DNA from: Novosphingobium sp. FSW06-99
GTDB taxonomy: Bacteria > Pseudomonadota > Alphaproteobacteria > Sphingomonadales > Sphingomonadaceae
Reading direction: 5' to 3'
DNA length: 64,000 bases
NCBI RefSeq assembly: GCF_001519065.1
Contig: NZ_KQ954252.1
Location: forward strand, 62,001 to 126,000
This document shows, piece by piece, positions 11,505 through 19,631 of the stretch; the stretch's first letter is position 1, and every line of letters starts with the position of its first letter. The notes below the pieces were generated by a model. The model was not told the origin of the DNA. It was given only the letters and a program-made list of their open reading frames with translations, and did not search any database. A program made the position numbers and the translations under genes.

Positions 11505-12286
11505 GCGTCAAACCCGGTGATCAGCGGCACATGGTCCGAGGGTTGATCCCAGCGGCGGGTTTCCTCGACCAGCCGGTGCGTCGCCGAGCGCGCGGCCAGC
11601 GCGGGCGAGGCCCACATGTGATCGAGCCGGCGGCCCTGATCCTTGTCGCGCCAGAACGAGCGGTACGACCACCACGAATAGTTGCGTTGCGGCGCGGGGA
11701 TATGTTTGCGGCCCAGATCGACCCAGTCATGCGCCGCCGCCAGCCGTGCCAGCGCGGCCACTTCGACCGGGGTGTGCGAGACGACCTTGATCAGCGCCTT
11801 GTGGTCATAGACATCGCAATCGAGCGGGGCGATGTTGAAATCGCCGACCAGCAGCGTGGGCCGGTCAAGATTGTGCGACCAGGCCGTCATGCGTTCGAGA
11901 AAGTCGAGCTTTTGCCCGAACTTGGGGTTGGCCTCGCGGTCGGGAATGTCGCCGCCCGCCGGGATATAGACGTTTTCGAGGAACAGGCCGTGCCCGGTCA
12001 GTTCCACCCCGACATGACGCGCCTCGCCATTTGCCTGCCAGTCGTGGCGCGCGGTTTCGGTGAGGGGCAGGCGGCTGACGGTGGCTACGCCGTGATAGCC
12101 CTTTTGCCCGCTGATCGCGATATGGCCATAGCCCAGCCGTTCGAACACATCGCGCGGGAACAGCTCATTGGTGCACTTGATTTCCTGCAGGCACAGCACA
12201 TCGGGCTGTTCCTGAACGAGAAACCGTTCGACGGATTCGATGCGCAGGCGGACCGAATTGATGTTCCAGGTGGCGATGGTGATCAT
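11501..12286 (-). CDS. xth: Exodeoxyribonuclease III
   Basis: A 261-residue AP endonuclease/3'-5' exonuclease of the ExoIII family. It begins ITIATWNINSVR. The metal-binding Glu is in LCLQEIKC, the active-site Asp/Asn are in LLVGDFNIAP, and the catalytic His is in SDHVPLI near the C terminus. It repairs abasic sites, complementing the Ung encoded at 35 kb. The length is typical. It lies first in an operon with ribA; upstream is the 430-nt structured stretch. Confidence 0.94.
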   Translation of the reverse strand: MITIATWNINSVRLRIESVERFLVQEQPDVLCLQEIKCTNELFPRDVFERLGYGHIAISGQKGYHGVATVSRLPLTETARHDWQANGEARHVGVELTGHGLFLENVYIPAGGDIPDREANPKFGQKLDFLERMTAWSHNLDRPTLLVGDFNIAPLDCDVYDHKALIKVVSHTPVEVAALARLAAAHDWVDLGRKHIPAPQRNYSWWSYRSFWRDKDQGRRLDHMWASPALAARSATHRLVEETRRWDQPSDHVPLITGFDA

Positions 12287-12419
12287 GGGCGGGTCTTAAG
12301 CGCGGCGCAAAAGGGTGGGAACCGATTTTTTTGCCGAAGGCGCCATGACTGCCTCATATCGCGCAGAAGAAAGGCCAGACGCGCGCGTTCTACGTCGCAG
12401 GCCTGGCCAAAGTTCGTCA

Positions 12420-12600
12420 GAGAGGAAAACCCTCGCCCCAGGGGGGGGCGGTCGGGGCGAGGGTTCCAGCTGCGTTCGTCACGCTCCTGCAAGACAGACC
12501 GGGGGGGCTTGTCAGCGGGTAACAGGGGGGTGAACCCGCTTGGTCCGTCTTGCTGAAACCGGTTTAGACTGGTCCCGCTTTCTCCCAGATGAACGGACCG
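12420..12600 (-). ncRNA. Candidate structured small RNA with C-rich loops
   Basis: Read on the minus strand this region gives a 12-bp stem with one mismatch (12553-12542 with 12500-12489) enclosing a perfect 7-bp stem (12540-12534 with 12520-12514) with a C-rich loop. A terminator-like hairpin follows at 12465-12428, then TTTTCC. Unpaired C-runs in the loops resemble the anti-Shine-Dalgarno motifs of many alphaproteobacterial sRNAs. A TTGACG at 12649-12644 could be a -35 element, but the -10 is unclear. It does not look like SRP RNA, RNase P RNA or tmRNA. It could instead be only the lolA 3' UTR. Confidence 0.35.
12421..12465 (-). terminator. Intrinsic terminator-like hairpin
   Basis: Inverted repeat AACCCTCGCCCC at 12428-12439 and its complement at 12454-12465, 12 bp with a 14-nt loop. 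On the minus strand it is followed by TTTTCCTCTCT, a moderate T-tract. It would end transcripts coming from lolA or from the candidate small RNA before xth. Confidence 0.6.
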
Positions 12601-12715
12601 TGCAGGATTGCGCTCAAGTTGTCGCATGTGTGTCGCAAGATTTCGTCAATACTGGAATATGGGGAAGGCGGCGCCAGCCCGCTCCCCCGCATTCGCACAT
12701 TCCGCGAAAAAAGGA

Positions 12716-13393
12716 TCACCCGGCGCGATGGTTCTGCTGGCGCGGGTCGGTCCAGTGGAACACCGAGTCGTTGACCGGGGCGCCATATTGCGGGTTGATC
12801 AGGCGCACCATCGTGCGGCGCGACTGGGCATCGGTGGCAATCCACGAATCGAGCTCGAGCCCACCCGGCGCCGAAGCCTTGCGCACCATCAGCAGTGTCA
12901 GCGTGCCATATTCGGGGTGGCCGGGATCGCGCACCGCCATGCTGATCAGATCGGACCGCCCGGTGGGGTTCAGCCTGGCAAAGCGCGCGACATCCTTGTT
13001 CGGATCGAGCAGCGCGCCCAGCGGGCTGTTGCGAATCGGCCAGCGCTGCACCTGCCGCACTTCGTAATCGATCATCGTCAGCGATGTGCCGTCCGACACG
13101 ATCAACAGTGGCACGCCGGGCTGATACTGGAAGCGGATCTTGCCCGGCCGCTTCATCGTCAGCACACCGGTCACCCGGCCACCTTGCGCATCGGTCTGGA
13201 TGAAATCGGCGTGCAGCGTGTCGATCGCGCGCAAGGCGGCGACCGCCTGGTTGATATCGGCGGCGGCATCGGCGTGCGCAGCGACCGGGGCCAATGCAAG
13301 CACCCCCGTCGCAGTGGCGACGAGGGTGGCTGAAGCGACTGCGCCCAACAGGGCACGTCGCGGGAACAAGGAGATCATGCGGGTCATGGCCAT
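12716..13393 (-). CDS. LolA-like outer-membrane lipoprotein carrier protein
   Basis: A 225-residue exported protein. After an N-terminal signal (FPRRALLGAVASATL, hydrophobic stretch, cleavage probably after VAAHA), the mature part carries the LolA pattern: DFIQTDAQGGRVTGVLTMKR, PGKIRFQY, and LLIVSDGTSL. LolA shuttles lipoproteins across the periplasm. The double arginine in the signal could mean Tat export, but the motif is weak. Several ATGs are possible (13411, 13393, 13387, 13378), none with a strong ribosome site; 13393 is a compromise. It follows rpmG by 34 nt on the same strand. Confidence 0.85.
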   Translation of the reverse strand: MAMTRMISLFPRRALLGAVASATLVATATGVLALAPVAAHADAAADINQAVAALRAIDTLHADFIQTDAQGGRVTGVLTMKRPGKIRFQYQPGVPLLIVSDGTSLTMIDYEVRQVQRWPIRNSPLGALLDPNKDVARFARLNPTGRSDLISMAVRDPGHPEYGTLTLLMVRKASAPGGLELDSWIATDAQSRRTMVRLINPQYGAPVNDSVFHWTDPRQQNHRAG

Positions 13394-13427
13394 GCTGTGG
13401 GCGCTGGTCATTGAACCCGGCGTGAAC

Positions 13428-13595
13428 TTACTTGATCTTGGCTTCCTTGAATTCAACGTGCTTGCGCACGACCGGGTCATACTTCTTGAAGCTGAACTTT
13501 TCGGTCGAGTTGCGCGGATTCTTCTTGGTCACATAGAAGAACCCGGTGTCGGCGGTCGAGACCAGGCGGATCTTGACGGTGGTAGGCTTGGCCAT
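13428..13595 (-). CDS. rpmG: 50S ribosomal protein L33
   Basis: A 55-residue protein starting [20 protein letters not shown] and ending EFKEAKIK, a full-length match to the alphaproteobacterial L33 of the large ribosomal subunit. It contains TKKNPRN and [11 protein letters not shown], the conserved core. This form has no cysteines, so it is the zinc-independent (C-minus) type. GGATAG lies just before the ATG. It is separated from ppk2 upstream by an intrinsic terminator and may share a transcript with lolA downstream. Confidence 0.95.
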   Translation of the reverse strand: MAKPTTVKIRLVSTADTGFFYVTKKNPRNSTEKFSFKKYDPVVRKHVEFKEAKIK

Positions 13596-13654
13596 GACTC
13601 TATCCTGAAACCTTGTGTGTCAAAGAATGACGTTTGCTGACGTTTTGGTGTCTT

Positions 13655-13686
13655 GCAAAAAGAACGGGCGGCCAACAATGCCGCCC
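13655..13686 (-). terminator. Intrinsic terminator upstream of rpmG
   Basis: GGGCGGC at 13666-13672 pairs with GCCGCCC at 13680-13686, with a 7-nt loop. On the minus strand the stem is followed by GTTCTTTTTG, a good T-tract. It probably ends the msbA-uppP-ppk2 transcript. Confidence 0.7.
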
Positions 13687-13832
13687 CGCGCCCGCGCCAC
13701 ACCATGATGCGATACAGGGGTGGCCCGTTGCGGCAGAATCGGGCGAATGTCAAGCTGTGAGAGTCTGTATCGAGTGTGCCGCACCCTCGCCGTAGGCCGC
13801 CATAGCGCCCTCTGATCAAATCCCGGAACCGG

Positions 13833-13860
13833 ATCCCTCCCCTCATCAGAAGGGGAGGAT
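13833..13860. repeat. Palindromic GC-rich repeat
   Basis: The arms ATCCCTCCCCT and AGGGGAGGAT form a near-perfect hairpin with one extra C in the left arm. The core matches the repeats at 8198-8220 and at the ends of the 19.4-kb element. It lies between ppk2 and rpmG. Confidence 0.65.
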
Positions 13861-13938
13861 CGAATAAGGCCGGGTTTGGCGGTCGGAGGCTGCGTGGTGG
13901 AACAAAGCCGCCGATCGGGCGACTTTCGCAGCAGGCAG

Positions 13939-14733
13939 TCAGTCCCCCTCTCCATCACCACCAAACGGCGGCAATGGCGTGACCAGGCCGAAATGTTCGT
14001 GGTGCGGGGCGTGGTGCAGCGGTGGCAGGTTGAGCGGTTCCGGCTTTACGCGGGTGTCGGGCAGGCGGTCGAGCAAGTTGCGGATCAGCGTCAGGCGGCC
14101 GCGCTTCTGGTCATTGAAATCGACCAGCGTCCAGGGTGCCTGGGGGGTGTGCGTGGCCGCCAGCATCACTTCGCGCGCATGGGTATAGTCGGCATAGTGG
14201 TTGCGTGCGGCCAGATCGACGCTCGACAGTTTCCAGCGTTTGAAGGGATCGTCGCGGCGTTCGGCAAAACGCTTTTCCTGTTCGGCCTGGTCGCAGCACA
14301 GCCAGTATTTGAATAGGATGACGCCGTCATCGATCAGCAGGCGCTCGAACACCGGGGTGGCGGCCAGAAACGCGCGCACTTGCGCCGCGTCGGCAAAGCC
14401 TTCGACTGCCTCGACCCCGGCGCGGTTGTACCAACTGCGGTCAAACAGCGCGATTTCGCCGGCGGCGGGCAGATGCGCGACATAGCGTTGGAAATACCAC
14501 TGGCCGGATTCGCGCGCAGAGGGCTTGTCGAGCGCCACCGTGCGCACCTGGCGCGGGTTGAGCTTTTCCGAAATTGCGTGGATCACCCCGGTCTTGCCTG
14601 CGGTGTCGCGCCCTTCAAACAGCACCAGCACGCGCGCGCCGGTCTTGGCCGCCCAGCGCGCGGCGATGCTCAATTCCTCCTGCAGGCCTTCCAGCAGGGC
14701 GGCGTAATGCTTGTGCCCCAGCTTGTCCGTCAT
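13939..14733 (-). CDS. ppk2: Polyphosphate kinase 2 family protein
   Basis: A 264-residue PPK2. The Walker A region is LVLFEGRDTAGKTG, the lid and Walker B area reads FDRSWYNRAGVE, and KPSARESGQWYFQRYV is family-specific. PPK2 enzymes move phosphate between polyphosphate and nucleotides, usually toward making NTP from NDP. The size and single domain fit class I. The frame is open upstream across uppP, but the ATG at 14733 shares a base with the uppP stop (TGATG), so the pair is translationally coupled. The combination with a PiT/DUF47 locus at 31-33 kb is noted but not linked by position. Confidence 0.92.
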   Translation of the reverse strand: MTDKLGHKHYAALLEGLQEELSIAARWAAKTGARVLVLFEGRDTAGKTGVIHAISEKLNPRQVRTVALDKPSARESGQWYFQRYVAHLPAAGEIALFDRSWYNRAGVEAVEGFADAAQVRAFLAATPVFERLLIDDGVILFKYWLCCDQAEQEKRFAERRDDPFKRWKLSSVDLAARNHYADYTHAREVMLAATHTPQAPWTLVDFNDQKRGRLTLIRNLLDRLPDTRVKPEPLNLPPLHHAPHHEHFGLVTPLPPFGGDGEGD

Positions 14734-15548
14734 CAGATTTTCAACAACCAGATCAGCGCCGCGGTGCCGATGACGATGCGATAGATCGCAAACGGGATGA
14801 AACCGTGCTTGCTGATATAGCCGAGGAACAGCCGGATCACCACCAGCGCGACCACGAACGAGACCACCGATCCGATGGCGATCTGCACAAACCCGACCGG
14901 CCCGCTGTGTGCGGCCAGCGCATGACGGTTGTCCCACAATTGTTTGACCGTGGCGCCAATCATCGTCGGCACCGCCAGGAAAAAGCTGAATTCCGCCGCC
15001 GTCTTGCGGTTTTCGCCCATCGCCAGCGCGCCCATGATGGTGGCACCCGATCGCGACACGCCGGGGATCATCGCGATGCATTGCACCAGCCCGATCAGAA
15101 ACGACCGCTTCACCGGCAATGCGCTGACCGGTTCATAGTCGCGATGGCGCACCGCACGCTCGATCACGATGATCGCAAACCCGCCGACGATCAGCGCAAC
15201 GGCCACCACGAGCGGCGATTCGAGCAGGAAATCGATCTTCTTTTTCAACAACACGCCCAGCACCGCCGCCGGGATGAACGCAATCAGCACGTTGCGGATG
15301 AAATGCAGCGATTCGCGGTCGCGCCGCAGCGCGCCGGTGCCAACTTCGACAAAAGTGCGCCAATAGACCACCACCACCGCCAGGATCGCGGGCAACTGGA
15401 TGACGATGTTGAACACTTCCCAATCTTTCAGGTCATACCCGAACAGATCGGTCGCCAGCACCAGATGGCCGGTTGAAGACACGGGAAGGAACTCGGTCAG
15501 TCCCTCGACGATACCGAGCACAATGGCGGTCAGATTCATGCTATCCAT
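14733..15548 (-). CDS. uppP: Undecaprenyl-diphosphatase
   Basis: A 271-residue integral membrane protein of the BacA/UppP family. The N-terminal motif GIVEGLTEFLPVSSTGHL contains the catalytic Glu-rich region, and the second motif is PGVSRSGATIMGAL with the active-site Arg-Ser. It recycles the undecaprenyl carrier used for peptidoglycan and surface polysaccharides, working in the periplasm-facing membrane. ATGs at 15548 and 15539 are both possible. It lies between an MsbA-like exporter and ppk2. Confidence 0.95.
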   Translation of the reverse strand: MDSMNLTAIVLGIVEGLTEFLPVSSTGHLVLATDLFGYDLKDWEVFNIVIQLPAILAVVVVYWRTFVEVGTGALRRDRESLHFIRNVLIAFIPAAVLGVLLKKKIDFLLESPLVVAVALIVGGFAIIVIERAVRHRDYEPVSALPVKRSFLIGLVQCIAMIPGVSRSGATIMGALAMGENRKTAAEFSFFLAVPTMIGATVKQLWDNRHALAAHSGPVGFVQIAIGSVVSFVVALVVIRLFLGYISKHGFIPFAIYRIVIGTAALIWLLKI

Positions 15549-15640
15549 GGCGCCAAGGGATTGCCGCAGCGCAGCACGCTGTCAAGGGCCGCAGCCCGAT
15601 CGTCAGGATCGCACGCTGTGACGAGGCCGGCGATTTCGGC

Positions 15641-17473
15641 TCAATCGGTGAGTGTGGCCGCGCTGTCGAATTGCAGCCGGGCCAGCCGCGCATAGAGCCC
15701 GCCTTGCGCCGACAGCGTGGTGTGGGTGCCCTGTTCGACTATCCGTCCGTCGCTCATCACGATGATGCGGTCGGCCTGGCGCACCGTGGCCAGGCGATGG
15801 GCGATCACCAGCGTGGTGCGCGTCTTCATCAGGCGATCGAGCGCGTCTTGCACCAGCCGTTCGCTTTCGGCATCGAGCGCGCTGGTCGCCTCATCGAGCA
15901 GCAGGATCGGCGCATCGCGCAACAGCGCGCGGGCGATGGCGATGCGCTGACGCTGCCCGCCCGACAACCGGGTGCCGTCTTCGCCCAGAAAGGTGTCGAG
16001 CCCGTCGGGCAGGTCTTTCAGGAAATCCTCGGCATTGGCCGCGCGCGCGGCGGCCCAGATGGCGTCATCGTCCGCATCCGGTTTGCCATAGCGCAGATTG
16101 TCGCGCGCGCTGGCGGCGAACAGCACGCCTTCCTGCGGGACCAGCGCCATGCGCGCGCGCACCTGCTTGGGATCGGCTTCGCGCAAGGGTACGCCGTCGA
16201 TGCGCACCAGCCCCGCCTGCGGGTCGTAGAACCGCTCGGCCAGCGCAAACAGCGTCGATTTGCCTGCCCCCGAAGGCCCGACAATCGCCACGGTCTCGCC
16301 CGGTTCGACCGACAGCGAAAAATCGTTGAGCGCGGCCACTTCCGGCCGGCTGGGATAGCGGAAGGTGACGTTCTGAAACGCGATCTGCCCGCGCGGCGGG
16401 CTGGGCAGCGCGATCGGGCGGGCGGGGGCGGCTATTTCAGGGCTGACCCGCAACAGTTCGCTCAACCGTTCGGCGGCGCCCGCGCCGCGCACCAGATCGC
16501 CATAGACTTCGGTCAGTGCCTGGAACGCGCCCGCCACCAGCGCGCCGGTCAGCACGAATTGCGCGATCATGCCGCCGCTGATCCGGCCCGAGGCAACGCC
16601 CAGCGCGCCTTGCCACATCAGCGCGGTCAACCCGCCCAGCACCAGCACGATCACCACCGCAGTCATCACCGAGCGGATCAGGATACGGCGTTGCGCGGTG
16701 GCAAAGGTGTGTTCCACCGCTTCGCCAAAGCGGGCCTGTTCGCGCGTTTCCTGCCCGAACGCCTGCACCACCTTCATCGCGCCGAGCACTTCGGCGACGC
16801 GCACGCCAACCATTGCCACGCGGTCCTGGCTCGATCGTGACACGCGGCGCAAGCGGCTGCCGAACAGCGTGATCGGCACGACCACCACCGGGATGCCCAG
16901 CAGCAGTTCGGCGGTCAACGCGGGCGCCAGTGCAAACAGGATGGTGACCCCGACCAGGATCGTCAGCGAATTGCGCAGCGCGATCGAAACGGTGGTGCCG
17001 ACCACTTGTTCGATCACCGCGGTGTCCGACGTCATCCGGCTGGAAATTTCCTTGGGGCTGTTGTCCTCAAAGAAGCTGGGCGGCATGGTCAGCAGATTGG
17101 CTTGCACTTTCAGGCGGATATCGGCGACCACGCGTTCGCCCAGCCACGACACGAAGAAAAACCGGATGGCGGTGAACACGCCCAGCAGCGCGACGATGAC
17201 GAACAGCAACAGGAACCAGCGCCCCAGCGCGTGAACATCGGCGCCTTTTGAAAAGCCCTTGTCGACCACCAGCCGCAGGCCATAGGGCACCGCGGCGGTC
17301 AGCCCGGATGTCGCCAGCAAGGCGATCCCGGCCATCGCCACCCGGCCGGGATAGGACAGCCCCTGTTCGAGCACCATGCGCAGCGGCCCCAGCGATCGGC
17401 GGCGACCACGTTCCACTTCGGTTTCGGCAGCGGGGGCAGGTTCGGCAGCGGCAAGCGGGGGCGCATCGGTCAT
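15641..17473 (-). CDS. ABC transporter with fused membrane and ATPase domains, MsbA-like
   Basis: A 610-residue half-transporter. The N-terminal six-helix exporter domain covers roughly residues 40-340 and contains the type I exporter segment PPSFFEDNSPKEISSRMTSD. The ATPase domain follows, with Walker A VGPSGAGKSTLFAL, signature LSGGQRQRIAIARAL, and Walker B ILLLDEATSALD. It likely works as a homodimer flipping lipid A, another lipid or a drug; closest in style to sphingomonad ABC transporter/permease proteins rather than proven MsbA. The ATG at 17473 was preferred over an upstream frame start because it precedes a hydrophilic N terminus. Confidence 0.88.
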   Translation of the reverse strand: MTDAPPLAAAEPAPAAETEVERGRRRSLGPLRMVLEQGLSYPGRVAMAGIALLATSGLTAAVPYGLRLVVDKGFSKGADVHALGRWFLLLFVIVALLGVFTAIRFFFVSWLGERVVADIRLKVQANLLTMPPSFFEDNSPKEISSRMTSDTAVIEQVVGTTVSIALRNSLTILVGVTILFALAPALTAELLLGIPVVVVPITLFGSRLRRVSRSSQDRVAMVGVRVAEVLGAMKVVQAFGQETREQARFGEAVEHTFATAQRRILIRSVMTAVVIVLVLGGLTALMWQGALGVASGRISGGMIAQFVLTGALVAGAFQALTEVYGDLVRGAGAAERLSELLRVSPEIAAPARPIALPSPPRGQIAFQNVTFRYPSRPEVAALNDFSLSVEPGETVAIVGPSGAGKSTLFALAERFYDPQAGLVRIDGVPLREADPKQVRARMALVPQEGVLFAASARDNLRYGKPDADDDAIWAAARAANAEDFLKDLPDGLDTFLGEDGTRLSGGQRQRIAIARALLRDAPILLLDEATSALDAESERLVQDALDRLMKTRTTLVIAHRLATVRQADRIIVMSDGRIVEQGTHTTLSAQGGLYARLARLQFDSAATLTD

Positions 17474-17591
17474 GCGCCTTCGCCTAGAGCATTTTTTCGG
17501 GCAAGGGTATCGTCGAAATGGGGCCATGCCCGCACGGTGCCGCCGTCGATGGCAGCTACCAGGCGAGGAGACCTTCTGATAAAAGACGGTA

Positions 17592-18014
17592 ATGCTGAAA
17601 TTTACCTGTCTGTGCGGTCAAGTCCGCGTCGAAGTCGCAAAGCGGCCAGACTTCATCAACGAATGCAATTGCACGCTTTGCCGCAAGTCAGGCGCGCGCT
17701 GGGCCTATCTCCATCCCTCTGAAGTCAACATCGAAGGCGCGACCGGAGGATATAGCCGGACCGACAAGGACGATCCGGCGGCAGAAATACATTTCTGTGG
17801 CCGATGCGGCTCAACGACGCATTTCACGCTGACAAAGAGCGCCAAGGCGAAGTTTGGCGATGTCCAGACCGGCGTCAACATGGCATTGGCCGATGAACGC
17901 GACCTCGCCGGAATCGAGTTGCGTTACCCCGATGGATTGGCCTGGTCGGGCGGATCGGACTTTGGCTATGTGCGGGCGCCGCGTGTCATTGGCCAGTCCC
18001 AGGCTTCGCAATGA
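17592..18014 (+). CDS. GFA-family protein (CENP-V/Gfa fold)
   Basis: A 140-residue zinc protein of the glutathione-dependent formaldehyde-activating (GFA) family. The metal ligands are visible as CLCGQV near the N terminus, CNCTLCRKSG, and FCGRCGST. Many members have no proven formaldehyde-related activity, so the function is open. It is transcribed divergently from the MsbA-like gene and has no obvious operon partner. Confidence 0.85.
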   Translation: MLKFTCLCGQVRVEVAKRPDFINECNCTLCRKSGARWAYLHPSEVNIEGATGGYSRTDKDDPAAEIHFCGRCGSTTHFTLTKSAKAKFGDVQTGVNMALADERDLAGIELRYPDGLAWSGGSDFGYVRAPRVIGQSQASQ

Positions 18015-18074
18015 CGGCTGGCGAGGATTGCCGCTAAGGCGAAACCCGAACTGAGACAGCACCGTTTTTTTAGG

Positions 18075-18088
18075 TTGCATTGCACAAT
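18075..18088 (+). promoter_or_regulatory. TGCA-rich motif upstream of phaZ, candidate PhaR operator
   Basis: TTGCATTGCACAAT lies 99 nt before the phaZ start. TTGCATTGCA recurs on the minus strand at 41830-41821, and TGCACAAT ends the palindrome at 41865-41881, both in front of the phasin gene. PhaR repressors of alphaproteobacteria bind TGC-rich sites near phasin and PHA genes. Assignment to PhaR is inference. Confidence 0.45.
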
Positions 18089-18186
18089 CGATTGGAAAGG
18101 GCCACAATGGCCTTTCGGATTCGCCTGGTGCCGCATTGTCGCCCCCGCACCGCACCGGGTTCCCATGTGATCAGGATTGCCGCGTG

Positions 18187-19443
18187 ATGTTGTACAAGGC
18201 TTATGAAATTCAGCGCTCGTTCCTCAACGCCGGCAGCGCGATGGCGTCGATGGCGGCCGATTGGCTGGGCGATCCGCGCTATCCGCTGGCCGGAACCGCG
18301 CCGAGCCAGGCGCTGGCCTCGGCGCTGGAAGTGTTTGCCCATGCCGCCGCGCCGCGTGGCAAGCCCGCGTTCGGGATCAAGTCGGTGCAGGTCGATGGTG
18401 CCACGCACACAGTGACCGAAACCACCGTGATCAAGCGCCCGTTCGGCGACCTGAAGAAATTCACCCACGACGGGCTGCCCGATGACGCGCCGCGTCTGAT
18501 GATCGTTGCGCCGATGAGCGGGCACTATGCCACACTGTTGCGCGGCACGGTCGAACGCATGCTCGAACGCCACGTCGTCTATATTACCGACTGGATCGAT
18601 GCCAAGCTGGTGCCGGTGGCCGACGGTCGCTTCGATCTTGACGACTATATAGATTACCTGATCCATTTCCTCGAATTCATCGGCCCCGGCGCGCACGTGA
18701 TGGCGGTGTGCCAGCCTTCGGTCCCGGCGTTTGCCGCCACGGCAGTGATGGCGCGGCTGGGCCATCCCTGCCGTCCGCTGACGCTGACCATGATGGGCGG
18801 CCCGGTCGACACACGCGAAAGCCCGACCGCAGTCAACGACCATGCGATCACCAAGCCTTATGTGTGGTTCAAGCACAATGTGATCACCGACGTGCCCGTG
18901 AATTACCCCGGCGCCGGTCGCAAGGTCTATCCCGGCTTTGTCCAGCTTGCCTCGTTCATGTCGATGAACCTGGGCAGCCACATGATGAGCCATTACGGCC
19001 TGTTCAAGCACCTGGTGCAGGGCGACGGCGAAAGCGCGGATTCGACCAAGGCCTTCTATGATGAATACCGCTCGGTCTGCGACATCACCGCCGAATTCTA
19101 TCTGCAGACGGTCGACGTGGTGTTCCAGCAGCACTTGCTGCCGCGCGGCGAATTCGTCCACCGCGACCGGATCGTAGATCTGGGCGCGATCACCGACACC
19201 GCGATCTTGTGCATCGAGGGCGAGCGTGATGACATTTCGGGCATCGGCCAGACGCGCGCCGCGCTGAAAGTCACCCCGGGCCTGCCCGACACGATGAAGA
19301 AATACCATCTGGCCCCCGAAGTCGGCCACTATGGCATCTTCAACGGGTCACGCTGGCGGTCGTCGATCGCTCCGGTGGTCGACGAATGGATCGCCCGCCA
19401 CAATCGGCACGAACAGGGCGGCAAACTCAGCGCCGTCGCCTGA
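18187..19443 (+). CDS. phaZ: Intracellular polyhydroxyalkanoate depolymerase
   Basis: A 418-residue alpha/beta-hydrolase of the intracellular PHB depolymerase family (PhaZ of the Ralstonia type). The nucleophile is a cysteine, Cys175 in VMAVCQPSVP, instead of serine, as in that group. There is no signal peptide, so it acts on cytoplasmic granules, releasing hydroxyacyl units. The C-terminal APEVGHYGIFNGSRWR holds the catalytic His. The ATG at 18187 gives the conserved MLYKAYE start. It is monocistronic, with the shared TGCA-rich motif upstream. Confidence 0.92.
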   Translation: MLYKAYEIQRSFLNAGSAMASMAADWLGDPRYPLAGTAPSQALASALEVFAHAAAPRGKPAFGIKSVQVDGATHTVTETTVIKRPFGDLKKFTHDGLPDDAPRLMIVAPMSGHYATLLRGTVERMLERHVVYITDWIDAKLVPVADGRFDLDDYIDYLIHFLEFIGPGAHVMAVCQPSVPAFAATAVMARLGHPCRPLTLTMMGGPVDTRESPTAVNDHAITKPYVWFKHNVITDVPVNYPGAGRKVYPGFVQLASFMSMNLGSHMMSHYGLFKHLVQGDGESADSTKAFYDEYRSVCDITAEFYLQTVDVVFQQHLLPRGEFVHRDRIVDLGAITDTAILCIEGERDDISGIGQTRAALKVTPGLPDTMKKYHLAPEVGHYGIFNGSRWRSSIAPVVDEWIARHNRHEQGGKLSAVA

Positions 19444-19446
19444 TCG

Positions 19447-19631
19447 TATCCTCCCCGGAACGGGGAGGGGGACCGCGCGCAGCGTGATGGAGGGGTTTTG
19501 CCCCACAAACGTCGCTCTGTAGCGGGGCGCACCCCTTACGCTGCTTGTGCGCGCCCTGCCGGCGTTTCACCAGGCGGCCAGGCCCCTCCACCGCCTTTCA
19601 GGCGGTCCCCCTCCCCGTGCCGGGGAGGATA
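19447..19631. repeat. 185-bp MITE-like inverted-repeat element
   Basis: The element has 26-bp terminal inverted repeats, 19447-19472 and 19606-19631, differing at about one position. Each arm is itself a small ATCCTCCCCG-type palindrome. The interior also pairs (GGAGGGG near the left end, CCCCTCC near the right), so the whole element can fold into one long cruciform. It fills the gap between the phaZ and MaoC stop codons almost exactly. No transposase is present. It is non-coding. Confidence 0.75.

Larger units (their letters stand above)
12287..12715. other. Gene-free 430-nt region between lolA and xth
   Basis: No convincing protein gene on either strand; the open frames here have no family resemblance. 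The stretch is rich in G-runs on the plus strand (C-runs on the minus strand) and contains several long inverted repeats at 12428-12465, 12489-12553 and 12514-12540. It must hold the xth promoter, transcript ends for the lolA side, and possibly a small RNA gene. Confidence 0.6.
13596..13938. other. 343-nt intergenic region between ppk2 and rpmG
   Basis: This contains no supported gene. From the ppk2 side it holds the palindrome at 13834-13860, then a minus-strand terminator at 13655-13686, and finally the region that must carry the rpmG promoter. No clear -35/-10 pair for rpmG was identified. Confidence 0.6.

Noticed and set aside
12287..12715. RNase P RNA, SRP RNA or tmRNA in the structured gap
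   Set aside because: None of their conserved core sequences could be found on either strand.
12564..13067. Open frames in the lolA-xth gap
   Set aside because: No protein family features, and their composition follows the G-run and hairpin structure of the region; RNA or untranslated structure explains it better.
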